This document shows, piece after piece, positions 7,296-17,694 of a stretch of DNA of 64,000 nt (the first letter of the stretch is position 1; every line of letters starts with the position of its first letter). The stretch lies in NCBI RefSeq assembly GCF_018918125.1, contig NZ_JAHLQA010000002.1:62001-126000 (forward strand), given 5' to 3'. The notes under the pieces were generated by a model that was not told where the DNA came from, searched no databases, and worked only from the letters and a program-made list of their open reading frames with translations. Both the position numbers and the translations under genes were made by a program. The DNA comes from Blautia sp. MSJ-19. GTDB taxonomy: Bacteria; Bacillota; Clostridia; Lachnospirales; Lachnospiraceae.

Positions 7296-7499
7296 ATCCG
7301 GGATTACAGAAGCAGAATACTGCAGGAGATGAAATTGTCACAGGATAATTGATGGCATTACAAATATTATAATATAGAACGAACAGACAGGATCACAGTA
7401 TCGAACACAGAAGGGAAACTGACAGAAATTGTAAGAATTTCCCAATCTGTGTCGGAACTGTGATTTTTATGTTTTTTTCAAAAAATTCATAATTATCTG
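7296..7499. other. Gap before hrcA with a hairpin-bearing transcript signal
   Basis: Together with the promoter and CIRCE this makes a 300-nt gene-free stretch. It holds a TATAAT at 7368-7373 without a good -35, then a long stem ending in a T tract (next entry). No ORF. Confidence 0.5.
7392..7478 (+). terminator. Long hairpin plus T tract; terminator or small RNA
   Basis: ATCACAGT pairs with ACTGTGAT, ACACAGA with TCTGTGT, and GGGAAA with TTTCCC (about 21 pairs in all, 19-nt loop), followed by TTTTTATGTTTTTTT. It lies about 100 nt past the aminotransferase stop and about 20 nt past a TATAAT box, so it could also be a short independent RNA. Confidence 0.55.
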
Positions 7500-7528
7500 T
7501 TGACAAATAATAACGACAGTGCTATCTT
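7500..7528 (+). promoter_or_regulatory. Sigma-A promoter of the hrcA operon
   Basis: TTGACA at 7500-7505, 17-nt spacer, TATCTT at 7523-7528; the CIRCE follows at the transcription start. Confidence 0.85.
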
Positions 7529-7541
7529 AACACTATAGATG

Positions 7542-7568
7542 TTAGCACTCCTCATCAATGAGTGCTAA
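7542..7568. promoter_or_regulatory. CIRCE operator (HrcA binding site)
   Basis: TTAGCACTC-N9-GAGTGCTAA, a perfect match to the CIRCE consensus. HrcA binds it and represses the heat shock operon; GroE keeps HrcA active in known systems. Located just downstream of the promoter. Confidence 0.97.
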
Positions 7569-7595
7569 CAGACTAAAAGGAAAGGAGCTGAGTAC

Positions 7596-8648
7596 ATGGA
7601 TGAACAATTGACAGATCGTAAGAAAAGAATTCTCAAGGCGATCATCAAGACATACATGGAAACAGGCGAACCGGTCGGATCCAGGACGATATCCAAGGAT
7701 GCAGACCTCAATGTCAGCTCAGCAACGATCCGAAATGAAATGTCTGATCTGACAGACATGGGCTATATCGTTCAGCCACATACATCGGCAGGAAGAATCC
7801 CTTCTGATAAAGGCTATCGGCTTTATGTGGATGAACTGATGAAGGAAAAGGAAGATGAAATCGAAGAATTACGTAATCTGATGATCGAGAAGACCGATAA
7901 GATGGAGAAGGTGCTGAAGAATGTGGCACGTGTCCTGGCTTCCAATACAAATTACGCAACGATGATTTCGGTTCCTCAGTACAGCGGCAATAAGTTGAAA
8001 TTCATTCAGCTGTCCCGTGTCAATGAGATGCAGCTTGTAGCAGTAGTGGTATGCGAGGGAAATGTGATCCGTAATCAGATCATTGATCTGGATGAAGAAA
8101 TGGATGATGAAACACTTCTCAAGCTGAACCTTCTCCTCAACACCAATCTGAATGGACTGCCGATTCAGGATATCAATCTTGGCATGATCGCCAGACTGAA
8201 AGAGCAGGCAGGCATTCACAGCGGACTGGTAGCGAGAGTGCTGGATGCAGTAGCTGCAACCATTCATGTAGATGAAGACGATCTTGAAATTTATACGTCA
8301 GGTGCTACGAACTTCTTTAAGTATCCGGAGCTGTCTGATAAGACAAAAGCCACTGAGCTGATTTCTACGTTTGAGGAGAAACAGCAGCTTGTGGATCTGG
8401 TTAAGGAGCGGATGGCAGATGACAATACCGGGGTTCAGGTGTACATCGGAGACGAACTTCCGATCTCGACCATGAAGGATTGCAGTGTTGTAACCGCAAC
8501 TTACGAACTGGGGGAGGGAATGCATGGAACGATCGGTATTGTAGGACCGAAGCGAATGGATTATGAAAATGTAGTAAACAGCTTGAAGACCCTCAAGGTC
8601 GAACTTGACCAGGTTTTCAAAAAAAATAAAAGCAATGAAGACGGCTAG
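7596..8648 (+). CDS. hrcA: Heat-inducible transcription repressor HrcA
   Basis: 350-aa repressor of class I heat shock genes. The N-terminal winged helix (about residues 1-75) has LTDRKKRILKAIIKTYMETG, GEPVGSRTIS and SSATIRNEMSDLTDMGYI, followed by HTSAGRIPSDKGYRLYVD, all typical HrcA. The remainder is the dimerisation/GAF-like part with the ending GPKRMDYENVVNSLKTL. It is the first gene of hrcA-grpE-dnaK-dnaJ and sits behind a perfect CIRCE, so it represses its own operon. Start ATG 7596 follows AAAGGAAAGGAGC. Only 29 nt separate it from grpE. Confidence 0.97.
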   Translation: MDEQLTDRKKRILKAIIKTYMETGEPVGSRTISKDADLNVSSATIRNEMSDLTDMGYIVQPHTSAGRIPSDKGYRLYVDELMKEKEDEIEELRNLMIEKTDKMEKVLKNVARVLASNTNYATMISVPQYSGNKLKFIQLSRVNEMQLVAVVVCEGNVIRNQIIDLDEEMDDETLLKLNLLLNTNLNGLPIQDINLGMIARLKEQAGIHSGLVARVLDAVAATIHVDEDDLEIYTSGATNFFKYPELSDKTKATELISTFEEKQQLVDLVKERMADDNTGVQVYIGDELPISTMKDCSVVTATYELGEGMHGTIGIVGPKRMDYENVVNSLKTLKVELDQVFKKNKSNEDG

Positions 8649-8677
8649 CAGCCAGGCAGAAAGGCGGTAAAACAAAG

Positions 8678-9310
8678 GTGTCAGAAGAAAATAAAAACAC
8701 GGCAAATGAGCAGGAAGAAACAGAGAAGGATATTCCGGAAACAGAAACTGTGAACGAGCCGACAGAAGAATCGCCGGAAGCAACGGCAGGACAGGACGCA
8801 GAAGCGGAAAAAGCCGCTGAGGCAGACGACGATAAAGAAACCAAATCAAAAACATCTTTCTTTGGCAAAAAGAAAAAAGAAAATAAATTAGAACAGCAGA
8901 TTGAAGATCTGACAGACAGACTGAAACGTAATATGGCTGAATTCGATAACTTCCGCAAACGTACGGAAAAAGAAAAGTCCAGCATGTATGTGATTGGAGC
9001 CAGGGACATCATCGAGAAGATCCTTCCGGTTGTGGATAACTTTGAGAGAGGACTTGCTCAGGCACCGCAGGATGATCCGTTTGCAGATGGAATGGAGAAG
9101 ATCTACAAACAGCTTACCACTACAATGGAAGGCATGGGAGTAGAACCGATCGAAGCAGTCGGTAAAGAATTCAATCCGGATTTCCACAATGCAGTTATGC
9201 ATGTGGAGGATGAATCTGTCGGAGAGAACATTGTTGTAGAGGAACTTCAGAAAGGTTACACCTATAAAGGATTCGTAGTTCGTCACAGCATGGTTAAAGT
9301 GGCTAACTGA
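8678..9310 (+). CDS. grpE: Nucleotide exchange factor GrpE
   Basis: GrpE (210 aa) exchanges ADP for ATP on DnaK. The first 65 or so residues are Glu/Asp/Ala/Thr-rich and probably disordered, followed by a lysine cluster (FFGKKKKENK). The long dimerising helix then contains RLKRNMAEFDNFRKRTEKEK, and the C-terminal beta domain ends VVEELQKGYTYKGFVVRHSMVKVAN, the usual GrpE finish. Start is GTG 8678; AAGGCGG about 12 nt upstream serves as a ribosome site. The acidic tail is longer than in many GrpE proteins but typical for the Lachnospiraceae. Confidence 0.96.
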   Translation: MSEENKNTANEQEETEKDIPETETVNEPTEESPEATAGQDAEAEKAAEADDDKETKSKTSFFGKKKKENKLEQQIEDLTDRLKRNMAEFDNFRKRTEKEKSSMYVIGARDIIEKILPVVDNFERGLAQAPQDDPFADGMEKIYKQLTTTMEGMGVEPIEAVGKEFNPDFHNAVMHVEDESVGENIVVEELQKGYTYKGFVVRHSMVKVAN

Positions 9311-9439
9311 CCTAGAGTACTTAATGAATACAAGCGTAGCGTAGTATGAGTTTAGTACGAAGGGCGTTCGAAGGAACTTAATGAGTCCGACCGTAGGAAG
9401 AGGCGAATTTAGTGAATTGAACTTCCTTATTTTTCTAGG
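9311..9439. repeat. Structured grpE-dnaK intergenic element
   Basis: Bounded by CCTAGA (9311) and TCTAGG (9434-9439), inverted to each other. Inside are two related half-units that begin with ACTTAATGA and end with a TTTAGT motif. Part can fold as GTACT...AGTAC. It resembles the intergenic repeat elements of clostridial genomes. Not coding. Confidence 0.5.
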
Positions 9440-9450
9440 TGCAATCCTGA

Positions 9451-9500
9451 CAGAATCATAAGTGCACAGCACGAAAGATGCGTAGAGCATCTTGATTCTG
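9451..9500 (+). other. Stem-loop upstream of dnaK
   Basis: CAGAATCA (9451-9458) pairs exactly with TGATTCTG (9493-9500), and an inner AAGATG/CATCTT stem sits around CGTAGAG. No T tract follows, so it is more likely an mRNA processing or stability element than a terminator. Confidence 0.5.
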
Positions 9501-9532
9501 GAAGAATAACTTGAAATATTTAATAATTTTAG

Positions 9533-11434
<1,902 letters not shown>

Positions 11435-11469
11435 TAGATCATAAAAGAATTATAAGATTCAAATTCTCA

Positions 11470-11499
11470 GATGCCATTCATGCTTGCATGGATGGCATT
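11470..11499 (+). other. Perfect hairpin between dnaK and dnaJ
   Basis: GATGCCATTCATG and CATGGATGGCATT pair around CTTG (13 pairs, one wobble/mismatch). It is followed by GGGGGATT rather than a T tract, so it is probably not a strong terminator. It may protect the dnaK 3' end and lower dnaJ expression. Confidence 0.6.
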
Positions 11500-11581
11500 G
11501 GGGGATTATAATAATGTTTCAGTGCGGCGTATAGCTGCACAAGAGCAACAACGCAAATCTAACATATAGGAAAGAGAAAAG

Positions 11582-12763
11582 ATGGCTGATAAAAGAGATT
11601 ACTATGAGGTCCTGGGTGTCAGCAAGACTGCCAGCGATTCAGAATTAAAAAGCGCATATCGAAAATTAGCCAAAAAGTATCATCCGGATGTAAATCCAGG
11701 AGACAAAGAAGCAGAAGCAAAGTTCAAAGAAGCTACAGAAGCTTACAGTGTTTTAAGCGATGCAGATAAGAGACGTCAGTATGATCAGTTTGGTCATGCT
11801 GCATTTGAACAGGGCGGCGGTGGAGCCGGCGGCTATGGCGGATTTGATTTTAATGGTGCAGATATGGGTGATATCTTCGGTGATATTTTCGGCGATCTGT
11901 TTGGGGGCGGCGGCAGGCGACGTGCCAATAACGGACCGATGAAAGGTGCGAATTTACGTGCCCGTGTGAATATTACATTTGAAGAGGCAGTATTTGGATG
12001 TGATAAGGAACTGGAAATCGTTCTGAAAGACGAATGTACAACTTGTCACGGAACCGGTGCAAAACCGGGAACAGAGCCGACTACCTGTCCGAAATGCCAC
12101 GGAGAAGGTCAGATCGTCTATACACAGCAGTCTATGTTCGGTATGGTACGAAATGTGCAGACCTGTCCGGAATGTAATGGAAGCGGTAAGATCATCAAAG
12201 AAAAATGTACTTCCTGCCGTGGAACAGGATATACTTCTTCCAGAAAGAAGATTCAGGTTTCTATTCCGGCCGGTATCGATAATGGACAGAGTATCCGTAT
12301 TCGTGATAAGGGAGAACCGGGAACCAATGGCGGTCCGAGAGGCGATTTACTTGTAGAGGTAAACGTTGCACGCCATCCGATCTTCCAGAGACAGGATATG
12401 AATATTTTCTCCACAGCTCCTCTGACTTATGCACAGGCAGCACTTGGTGGAGAAATCCATATCAATACAGTTGACGGTGATGTTGTTTATGAAGTGAAAC
12501 CGGGAACACAGACGGATACACGTATTCGTCTCAAAGGCAAAGGTGTACCGTCTCTCAGAAATAAAAATGTCCGCGGGGATCACTATGTAACACTGGTTGT
12601 ACAGGTTCCGACCAAGCTGAACGAAGAAGCAAAAGAAGCCCTTCGCAAATTTGATGAGGCTTGCGGCAACAGACCGGCATCTGGTGATAAAGACGGATCT
12701 GAGAAATCAGAAAAGAAGAAAAAGAGCTTTATGGATAAACTCAAAGAGACCTTTGAGGACTAA
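11582..12763 (+). CDS. dnaJ: Co-chaperone DnaJ (Hsp40)
   Basis: 393-aa type A Hsp40 that stimulates the DnaK ATPase and delivers clients. The J domain (residues 5-70) has the HPD tripeptide in YHPDVNPGD, then a Gly/Phe-rich linker (about residues 75-115). Four zinc repeats follow: [24 protein letters not shown] and CTSCRGTG (about residues 145-220), then the client-binding beta domains. The C-terminal tail after about residue 360 is lysine-rich ([20 protein letters not shown]), longer than in E. coli. Start ATG 11582 follows AGGAAAGAGAAAAG. It is the last gene of the operon, ended by the terminator at 12792. Confidence 0.98.
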   Translation: MADKRDYYEVLGVSKTASDSELKSAYRKLAKKYHPDVNPGDKEAEAKFKEATEAYSVLSDADKRRQYDQFGHAAFEQGGGGAGGYGGFDFNGADMGDIFGDIFGDLFGGGGRRRANNGPMKGANLRARVNITFEEAVFGCDKELEIVLKDECTTCHGTGAKPGTEPTTCPKCHGEGQIVYTQQSMFGMVRNVQTCPECNGSGKIIKEKCTSCRGTGYTSSRKKIQVSIPAGIDNGQSIRIRDKGEPGTNGGPRGDLLVEVNVARHPIFQRQDMNIFSTAPLTYAQAALGGEIHINTVDGDVVYEVKPGTQTDTRIRLKGKGVPSLRNKNVRGDHYVTLVVQVPTKLNEEAKEALRKFDEACGNRPASGDKDGSEKSEKKKKSFMDKLKETFED

Positions 12764-12791
12764 ATACCATAGAATAGAAGAAAGTTTTGGG

Positions 12792-12821
12792 AAAAGAGGG
12801 AAAACCCTCTTTTCTTTTTTT
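12792..12821 (+). terminator. Rho-independent terminator of the hrcA-dnaJ operon
   Basis: AAAAGAGGG / CCCTCTTTT around AAAA, then CTTTTTTTT. Confidence 0.9.
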
Positions 12822-12984
12822 GAGGTTTCATGTATATTAGATACCAGGGTTAAAAGAACAAAAGCTGTTCGTGCTTGCACGATAAAGCATTTGGCCTTGG
12901 AACATGCCAAACATGAGGAAGTATCGTATAGATAAAATAGCGTAAAGTTATCATACAGGATAAACAGACAGGAGATTATAATAT

Positions 12985-13938
12985 ATGAAATGGAATCGTT
13001 TTACGATTAAGACAAAAACAGATGCAGAGGATATGATTATCTGCACTCTGGCAGAAATCGGTGTAGAAGGTGCAGAAATCCAGGACCATCAGCCACTGAC
13101 CGAAGAGGACAAGGCACAGATGTTCGTGGACATTATGCCAGAAGGACCGGCAGATGACGGGATCGCATATCTGAACTTTTATCTGGAAGAAGATGCCGAC
13201 AAGGAAAGCATTCTCCGCGATGTAAGAAACGCACTGGAAGAACTGCGTACTTTTATGGACATCGGAGAAGGCACGATCGAAGAATCTGAGACAGAGGACA
13301 AGGACTGGATCAATAACTGGAAAGAATTTTTCCATCAGTTCTATGTGGACGATATTCTGATCGTTCCGTCATGGGAAGAAATCAAAGAAGAAGACAAGGA
13401 CAAAATGATTCTTCATATCGATCCGGGTACTGCGTTTGGTACAGGCATGCATGAAACTACGCAGCTGGTGATCCGCCAGCTTAAGAAATATGTAAGACCA
13501 GGTATTGAACTTCTGGATGTTGGAACCGGAAGTGGTATTCTCGGGATTACAGCACTGAAACTTGGTGCGGGTCATGTTGTAGGAACAGATCTTGATCCGT
13601 GTGCAGTTCCGGCAGTACAGGATAACAAAGAAGCAAACCAGATCGTAGATGAGACATTTGACATGATGATTGGAAATATCATTGATGACAAGGAAGTACA
13701 GGATCAGGTAGGCTATGAGAAATATGACATTGTTGCAGCAAACATCCTCGCAGATGTTCTGGTGCCGTTGACACCGGTGATCGTTCACCAGATGAAAAAA
13801 GGTGCATATTACATCACATCCGGTATTCTTGATGTAAAAGAAGATGTTGTCAAAAAAGCGGTACAGAAAGCCGGACTGACACTTGTGGAAGTGACCAGAC
13901 AGGGTGAATGGGTCTGTGTAACGGCAAGAAAGGACTGA
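12985..13938 (+). CDS. prmA: Ribosomal protein L11 methyltransferase
   Basis: 317-aa SAM-dependent enzyme that trimethylates ribosomal protein L11. The N-terminal L11-recognition domain (about residues 1-105) ends near DWINNWKEFFHQFYVDD. The catalytic Rossmann domain has the PrmA entry motif DPGTAFGTGMHETTQL, SAM motif I LLDVGTGSGILGITALKLGA (about residues 172-191), GTDLDP, and the N-L-A type motif IVAANILADVL. The order dnaJ-prmA-rsmE is widespread in Firmicutes, although the terminator at 12792 separates it from dnaJ here. Start ATG 12985 follows AGGAGATTATA. It is spaced 4 nt from rsmE. Confidence 0.96.
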   Translation: MKWNRFTIKTKTDAEDMIICTLAEIGVEGAEIQDHQPLTEEDKAQMFVDIMPEGPADDGIAYLNFYLEEDADKESILRDVRNALEELRTFMDIGEGTIEESETEDKDWINNWKEFFHQFYVDDILIVPSWEEIKEEDKDKMILHIDPGTAFGTGMHETTQLVIRQLKKYVRPGIELLDVGTGSGILGITALKLGAGHVVGTDLDPCAVPAVQDNKEANQIVDETFDMMIGNIIDDKEVQDQVGYEKYDIVAANILADVLVPLTPVIVHQMKKGAYYITSGILDVKEDVVKKAVQKAGLTLVEVTRQGEWVCVTARKD

Positions 13939-13942
13939 TTTC

Positions 13943-14686
13943 ATGCAAAGGTTTTTTGTAGAACCACATCAGATCGATGAAACGGCACATCAGATTCATA
14001 TTACAGGGACGGATGTCAACCATATTTCCAATGTCCTTCGTATGAAACAGGGAGAAGAGGTATGGATCAGTGACGGTGGAAAAAAAGAATACCGCTGTGC
14101 GATTGAGACATTCAGTCAGGAAGAAGTGCTGCTGCATATTATTTATGCGCAGGAACCGGACTATGAACTGCCGAGCCGAATCTATCTTTTTCAGGGATTG
14201 CCTAAGGCAGACAAGATGGAACTGATCATACAGAAAGCGGTAGAGCTTGGTGCCTATGAAGTCATTCCGGTAGAAACAAAACGCTGTGTTGTGAAGCTGG
14301 ATGGCAAGAAAGCGGCAAAGAAAGTTGACCGCTGGCAGCAGATCGCAGAGAGTGCAGCGAAGCAGTCCAAACGTATGCTGATTCCGAATGTACATCAGGT
14401 GCTTACTTTTAAAGAGGCACTGAAATACGCAGAGTCTATGGATATCCGGCTGATTCCTTATGAACTTGCAAAGGGTATGCAGGAGACAAAAGAAATTCTT
14501 GCTGCAATAGAGCCGGGACAGTCTATAGGAATCTTTATCGGACCGGAAGGCGGATTTGAAGAAAAAGAAGTAGAGGCAGCGATCAGCGAGGGGGCCAGAC
14601 CGATCACGCTTGGCAAACGTATCCTTCGTACTGAAACAGCAGGACTGGCAATCTTATCCGTTCTGATGTTCCAACTTGAAAACTAA
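13943..14686 (+). CDS. rsmE: 16S rRNA m3U1498 methyltransferase
   Basis: 247-aa SPOUT-class methyltransferase that methylates U1498 of 16S rRNA at N3. The N-terminal PUA-like part has MQRFFVEPHQI and HISNVLRMKQGEEV. The SPOUT domain contains LPKADKMELIIQKAVELGAY, ESAAKQSKRMLIP, IFIGPEGGFEEKEVEAA (SAM-binding knot) and LGKRILRTETAGLAILSVLM, all diagnostic. It starts four bases after prmA, so both form one translational unit. A cysteine desulfurase gene follows after 23 nt, probably on the same transcript. Confidence 0.97.
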   Translation: MQRFFVEPHQIDETAHQIHITGTDVNHISNVLRMKQGEEVWISDGGKKEYRCAIETFSQEEVLLHIIYAQEPDYELPSRIYLFQGLPKADKMELIIQKAVELGAYEVIPVETKRCVVKLDGKKAAKKVDRWQQIAESAAKQSKRMLIPNVHQVLTFKEALKYAESMDIRLIPYELAKGMQETKEILAAIEPGQSIGIFIGPEGGFEEKEVEAAISEGARPITLGKRILRTETAGLAILSVLMFQLEN

Positions 14687-14709
14687 TATTGATACAAAAA
14701 GAGGAAATT

Positions 14710-15864
14710 ATGGAAGTTTATTTTGACAATTCTGCAACTACCAGATGTTATGAGTCTGTCAAAGATATTGTGGTAAAGACGATGACAGAAGATTTTGGAA
14801 ATCCTTCTGCCATGCATCTCAAAGGTGTAGATGCAGAAAAATACGTAAAAGAATCTGCAAAAACAATTGCAGGAATTCTGAAAGTGCAGGAAAAGGAAAT
14901 CCTGTTTACTTCAGGCGGCACAGAATCAGACAATCTGGCACTGATCGGTGGAGCACTGGCAAATAAAAGAAACGGAAACCATATCATCATCACATCCGTA
15001 GAACATGCAGCAGTGAGTCAGCCGGCGTTATATCTTCAGGAGCAGGGATTTGAGATTACCTATCTTCCGGTAGATGCACAGGGCAGAGTAAAGATGAGTG
15101 CACTGGAAGCAGTGTTACGTCCGGATACGATCATGGTATCGACCATGCTTGTAAATAACGAAGTCGGTGCAGTAATGCCGGTAGAAGAGATTGCGAAGAT
15201 GGTTCATGAAAAGAGCCCGAAGGCACTGTATCATGTTGATGCGATCCAGGGATTCGGCAAATACCGTATCTATCCGAAAAAAATGGGAATCGATCTTCTT
15301 GCGGTCAGCGGACATAAGATCCATGGGCCAAAGGGAATCGGTTTCCTGTATATCAATGAGAAGGTTAAGATCATTCCGCAGATCCTTGGGGGCGGACAGC
15401 AGAGCGGTATGCGTTCAGGAACCGATAACGTACCTGGAATTGCCGGACTTGGCGTAGCAGCAGGGCAGATTTATAAAAATCTGGATGAAAATGTAGAGCA
15501 TATGTATCAGCTCAAAGAGCATATTGCAGAAGGTCTGTCCGAGATTGAAGACATCCGTATCAATGGTATGCCACTTCGCGAAGGTGCACCACAGATCTTA
15601 AGTATCAGTGTGATGGGGGTTCGAAGCGAAGTTCTGCTTCATTCTCTGGAAGATAAGGGAATCTATATCTCCGCGGGAAGCGCATGCTCCAGTCACAAGA
15701 GAAAGCCAAGTGCTACGTTAAGCGCAATGGGAATGTCCAAGGACCAGATTGAAAGTACTGTGCGTTTAAGTTTCTGTGAAGAAAATACCATCGAAGAAGC
15801 GGATTATTTCCTGGAAACCATGAAAACTCTGGTTCCGATGCTCAGACGCTATTCAAGAAAATAA
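14710..15864 (+). CDS. Cysteine desulfurase (NifS/IscS type, sulfur donor for ThiI)
   Basis: 384-aa PLP enzyme that moves sulfur from cysteine to its own active-site cysteine. PLP lysine in VSGHKIHGPKGIGFLY (about residue 202), N-terminal EVYFDNSATTR, and the persulfide loop YISAGSACSSHKRK with the conserved SACSS cysteine (about residue 324). I start it at ATG 14710, which has AAAGAGGA upstream; an earlier ATT-codon frame extension has no support. The next gene is thiI, 55 nt away, the arrangement found in Gram-positive bacteria in which a dedicated NifS-like desulfurase feeds ThiI for tRNA thiolation. An iron-sulfur role cannot be excluded, but no iscU-like scaffold is near. Confidence 0.9.
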   Translation: MEVYFDNSATTRCYESVKDIVVKTMTEDFGNPSAMHLKGVDAEKYVKESAKTIAGILKVQEKEILFTSGGTESDNLALIGGALANKRNGNHIIITSVEHAAVSQPALYLQEQGFEITYLPVDAQGRVKMSALEAVLRPDTIMVSTMLVNNEVGAVMPVEEIAKMVHEKSPKALYHVDAIQGFGKYRIYPKKMGIDLLAVSGHKIHGPKGIGFLYINEKVKIIPQILGGGQQSGMRSGTDNVPGIAGLGVAAGQIYKNLDENVEHMYQLKEHIAEGLSEIEDIRINGMPLREGAPQILSISVMGVRSEVLLHSLEDKGIYISAGSACSSHKRKPSATLSAMGMSKDQIESTVRLSFCEENTIEEADYFLETMKTLVPMLRRYSRK

Positions 15865-15919
15865 ATCGACAGGTCAGAGAGGTTTCTGACCGTACAAATA
15901 ACAGGAGGAAATACCAGAT

Positions 15920-17101
15920 ATGATATTTCATGCATTTTTGATCAAATATGCAGAAATCGCCATCAAAGGAAAAAACAGATATCTGTTTGAAGATGCACTT
16001 GTAAAACAGATGAAACTGGCACTGGAACCGGTAGAAGGCGAATTCAAAGTAACAAAAGAACAGGGACGTGTTTATGTATTCTGCCCGGAAACATATGATT
16101 TTGACGAGGCTGTAGAGGCACTGCAGCGCGTATTCGGTATCGTTGGCATCAGCCCGGTCGTGATATATGAGGACCAGGGATTTGATCAGATGGCAAAAGA
16201 TGTTGTGGCTTATATGGAAGCAAGATATCCGGGCTACAAAGGCAGCTTCAAAGTATATACAAGAAGAGCAAAGAAATCTTATCCGATCACTTCTATGGAA
16301 GTAAGTGCGGCAATCGGCGAGAAAATCCTGGATGCATTCCCGGAGGCATCAGTAGATGTGCATCATCCGGAGATGACGCTTTCTGTAGAAATCCGTGACA
16401 AGATCTATGTATATTCTGAGACTCTTCCGGGACCAGGAGGAATGCCGATCGGAACAAACGGTAAAGCAATGCTCCTTCTCTCCGGCGGAATCGACAGTCC
16501 TGTTGCCGGATATATGATTGCAAAACGTGGAGTCAAAATCGAGGCTGTTTATTTCCATGCTCCGCCGTATACCAGTGAGCGTGCGAAACAGAAAGTCGTA
16601 GATCTGGCAAAACTGGTAGCACGTTACAGCGGACCGATCCGTCTGCATGTGGTCAATTTTACAGATATTCAGCTGTATATTTATGATCAGTGCCCGCATG
16701 AGGAGCTGACGATTATCATGCGTCGTTACATGATGCGCATTGCAGAACATTTTGCACGCAAGGATAAATGTCTTGGACTGATTACAGGAGAAAGTATCGG
16801 GCAGGTAGCGAGTCAGACTTTACAGAGCCTTGCAGCAACCGATGAAGTATGCGAACTGCCGGTATATCGTCCGGTGATTGGTTTTGATAAAGAAGAAATC
16901 GTACAGATTTCCAGAAAGATCAATACGTTTGAGACTTCTATCCAGCCGTTTGAAGACTGCTGTACGATTTTTGTTGCGAAACATCCGGTAACAAAACCGA
17001 ATCTCAAAGTGATTCACAGATCTGAAGAAAAACTGAATGAAAAGATCGATCAGCTGATGGAAGAGGCACTGGCAAGTACAGAAGTGATCGAGATTCAGTA
17101 A
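15920..17101 (+). CDS. thiI: tRNA 4-thiouridine synthase ThiI
   Basis: 393-aa enzyme that adenylates U8 of tRNA and inserts sulfur to give s4U. Order: N-terminal ferredoxin-like domain, THUMP domain (about residues 60-165), then the PP-loop adenylation domain with LLLSGGIDSPVAGYMIAKRG (about residues 184-203) and the conserved GESIGQVASQTLQSL. It ends near residue 393 without a rhodanese domain, the short form common in Firmicutes, so sulfur is handed over through other cysteines such as those in PFEDCCTIF. Start ATG 15920 with AGGAGG. It forms a pair with the desulfurase upstream. Thiamine synthesis involvement is less likely without the rhodanese part. Confidence 0.96.
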   Translation: MIFHAFLIKYAEIAIKGKNRYLFEDALVKQMKLALEPVEGEFKVTKEQGRVYVFCPETYDFDEAVEALQRVFGIVGISPVVIYEDQGFDQMAKDVVAYMEARYPGYKGSFKVYTRRAKKSYPITSMEVSAAIGEKILDAFPEASVDVHHPEMTLSVEIRDKIYVYSETLPGPGGMPIGTNGKAMLLLSGGIDSPVAGYMIAKRGVKIEAVYFHAPPYTSERAKQKVVDLAKLVARYSGPIRLHVVNFTDIQLYIYDQCPHEELTIIMRRYMMRIAEHFARKDKCLGLITGESIGQVASQTLQSLAATDEVCELPVYRPVIGFDKEEIVQISRKINTFETSIQPFEDCCTIFVAKHPVTKPNLKVIHRSEEKLNEKIDQLMEEALASTEVIEIQ

Positions 17102-17132
17102 GAAGAGCCAGGACAAAAGAGAACAGAAAAGA

Positions 17133-17169
17133 AAAACAGCTTCTTATGCGTATGCACAGAAGCTGTTTT
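17133..17169. terminator. Terminator hairpin between thiI and the HPr-like gene
   Basis: AAAACAGCTTCT / AGAAGCTGTTTT, 13-nt loop, A-rich before and T-rich after, so it can serve both converging genes. Confidence 0.8.
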
Positions 17170-17240
17170 ATCTCAGATGGAGAGAAATCTCCGGCTGTTT
17201 TATGTTCGTGTCTGATATCTCAAAAAAGAATCGATGCAGA

Positions 17241-17477
17241 TCACTCAATTACGTATGGCTGAACGATTGCCAGGATGGTATCGAGGGTGCTGCCTTCTGC
17301 ATGGATGTTCAGGTTGATCGGTTTGGATAAATCTAAGCTGAAGATACCCATGATGGATTTTGCATCGATCACATATCTTCCGGATACTAAATCAAAGTCA
17401 CAGTCAAATTTACTGATCTCGTTTACAAATGCTTTCACTTTATCGATAGAATTCAGCGAGATTTTTAATGTTTTCAT
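17241..17477 (-). CDS. HPr-like protein lacking the phospho-histidine (78 aa)
   Basis: HPr fold by length and by the diagnostic second half: AKSIMGIFSLDLSKPINLNI (about residues 39-58), which matches the Ser46 region of HPr, so the kinase-type serine is retained. The active-site block GLHARPA expected near residues 13-20 is replaced by SIDKVKAFVNEI, with no histidine at position 15. It therefore cannot carry the PTS phosphate. By analogy with Crh it may act only through the serine (binding to CcpA or other proteins) or have another role. Transcribed toward thiI, with its own promoter at 17515-17543 and GGGAGG before the ATG. Confidence 0.8.
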   Translation of the reverse strand: MKTLKISLNSIDKVKAFVNEISKFDCDFDLVSGRYVIDAKSIMGIFSLDLSKPINLNIHAEGSTLDTILAIVQPYVIE

Positions 17478-17514
17478 TTTGAGAACCTCCCTATTTAGTG
17501 TTATTATGCCCTTA

Positions 17515-17543
17515 ATCTTACCCGTCCCCTTTCAAAAAGTCAA
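17515..17543 (-). promoter_or_regulatory. Promoter of the HPr-like gene
   Basis: On the minus strand TTGACT (17543-17538), 17-nt spacer, TAAGAT (17520-17515). Confidence 0.65.
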
Positions 17544-17694
17544 GGGAAAAAGAGATGAAATTTTGGTTAACATTTCGGCTGCATGTATAAAAAACAATAA
17601 AATAGAGAAAACAGAATGAAACTATCAGAAAACTGTTTGCACAAAGAAAACGAAAGTGAACAGTAAGACTATCAGAAAATATATGAGGTAAAAT

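Noticed and set aside
12822-12984. tRNA or other structured RNA in the dnaJ-prmA gap
   Set aside because: No cloverleaf pairing, no TTCGA-type loop and no ORF; nothing supportable.
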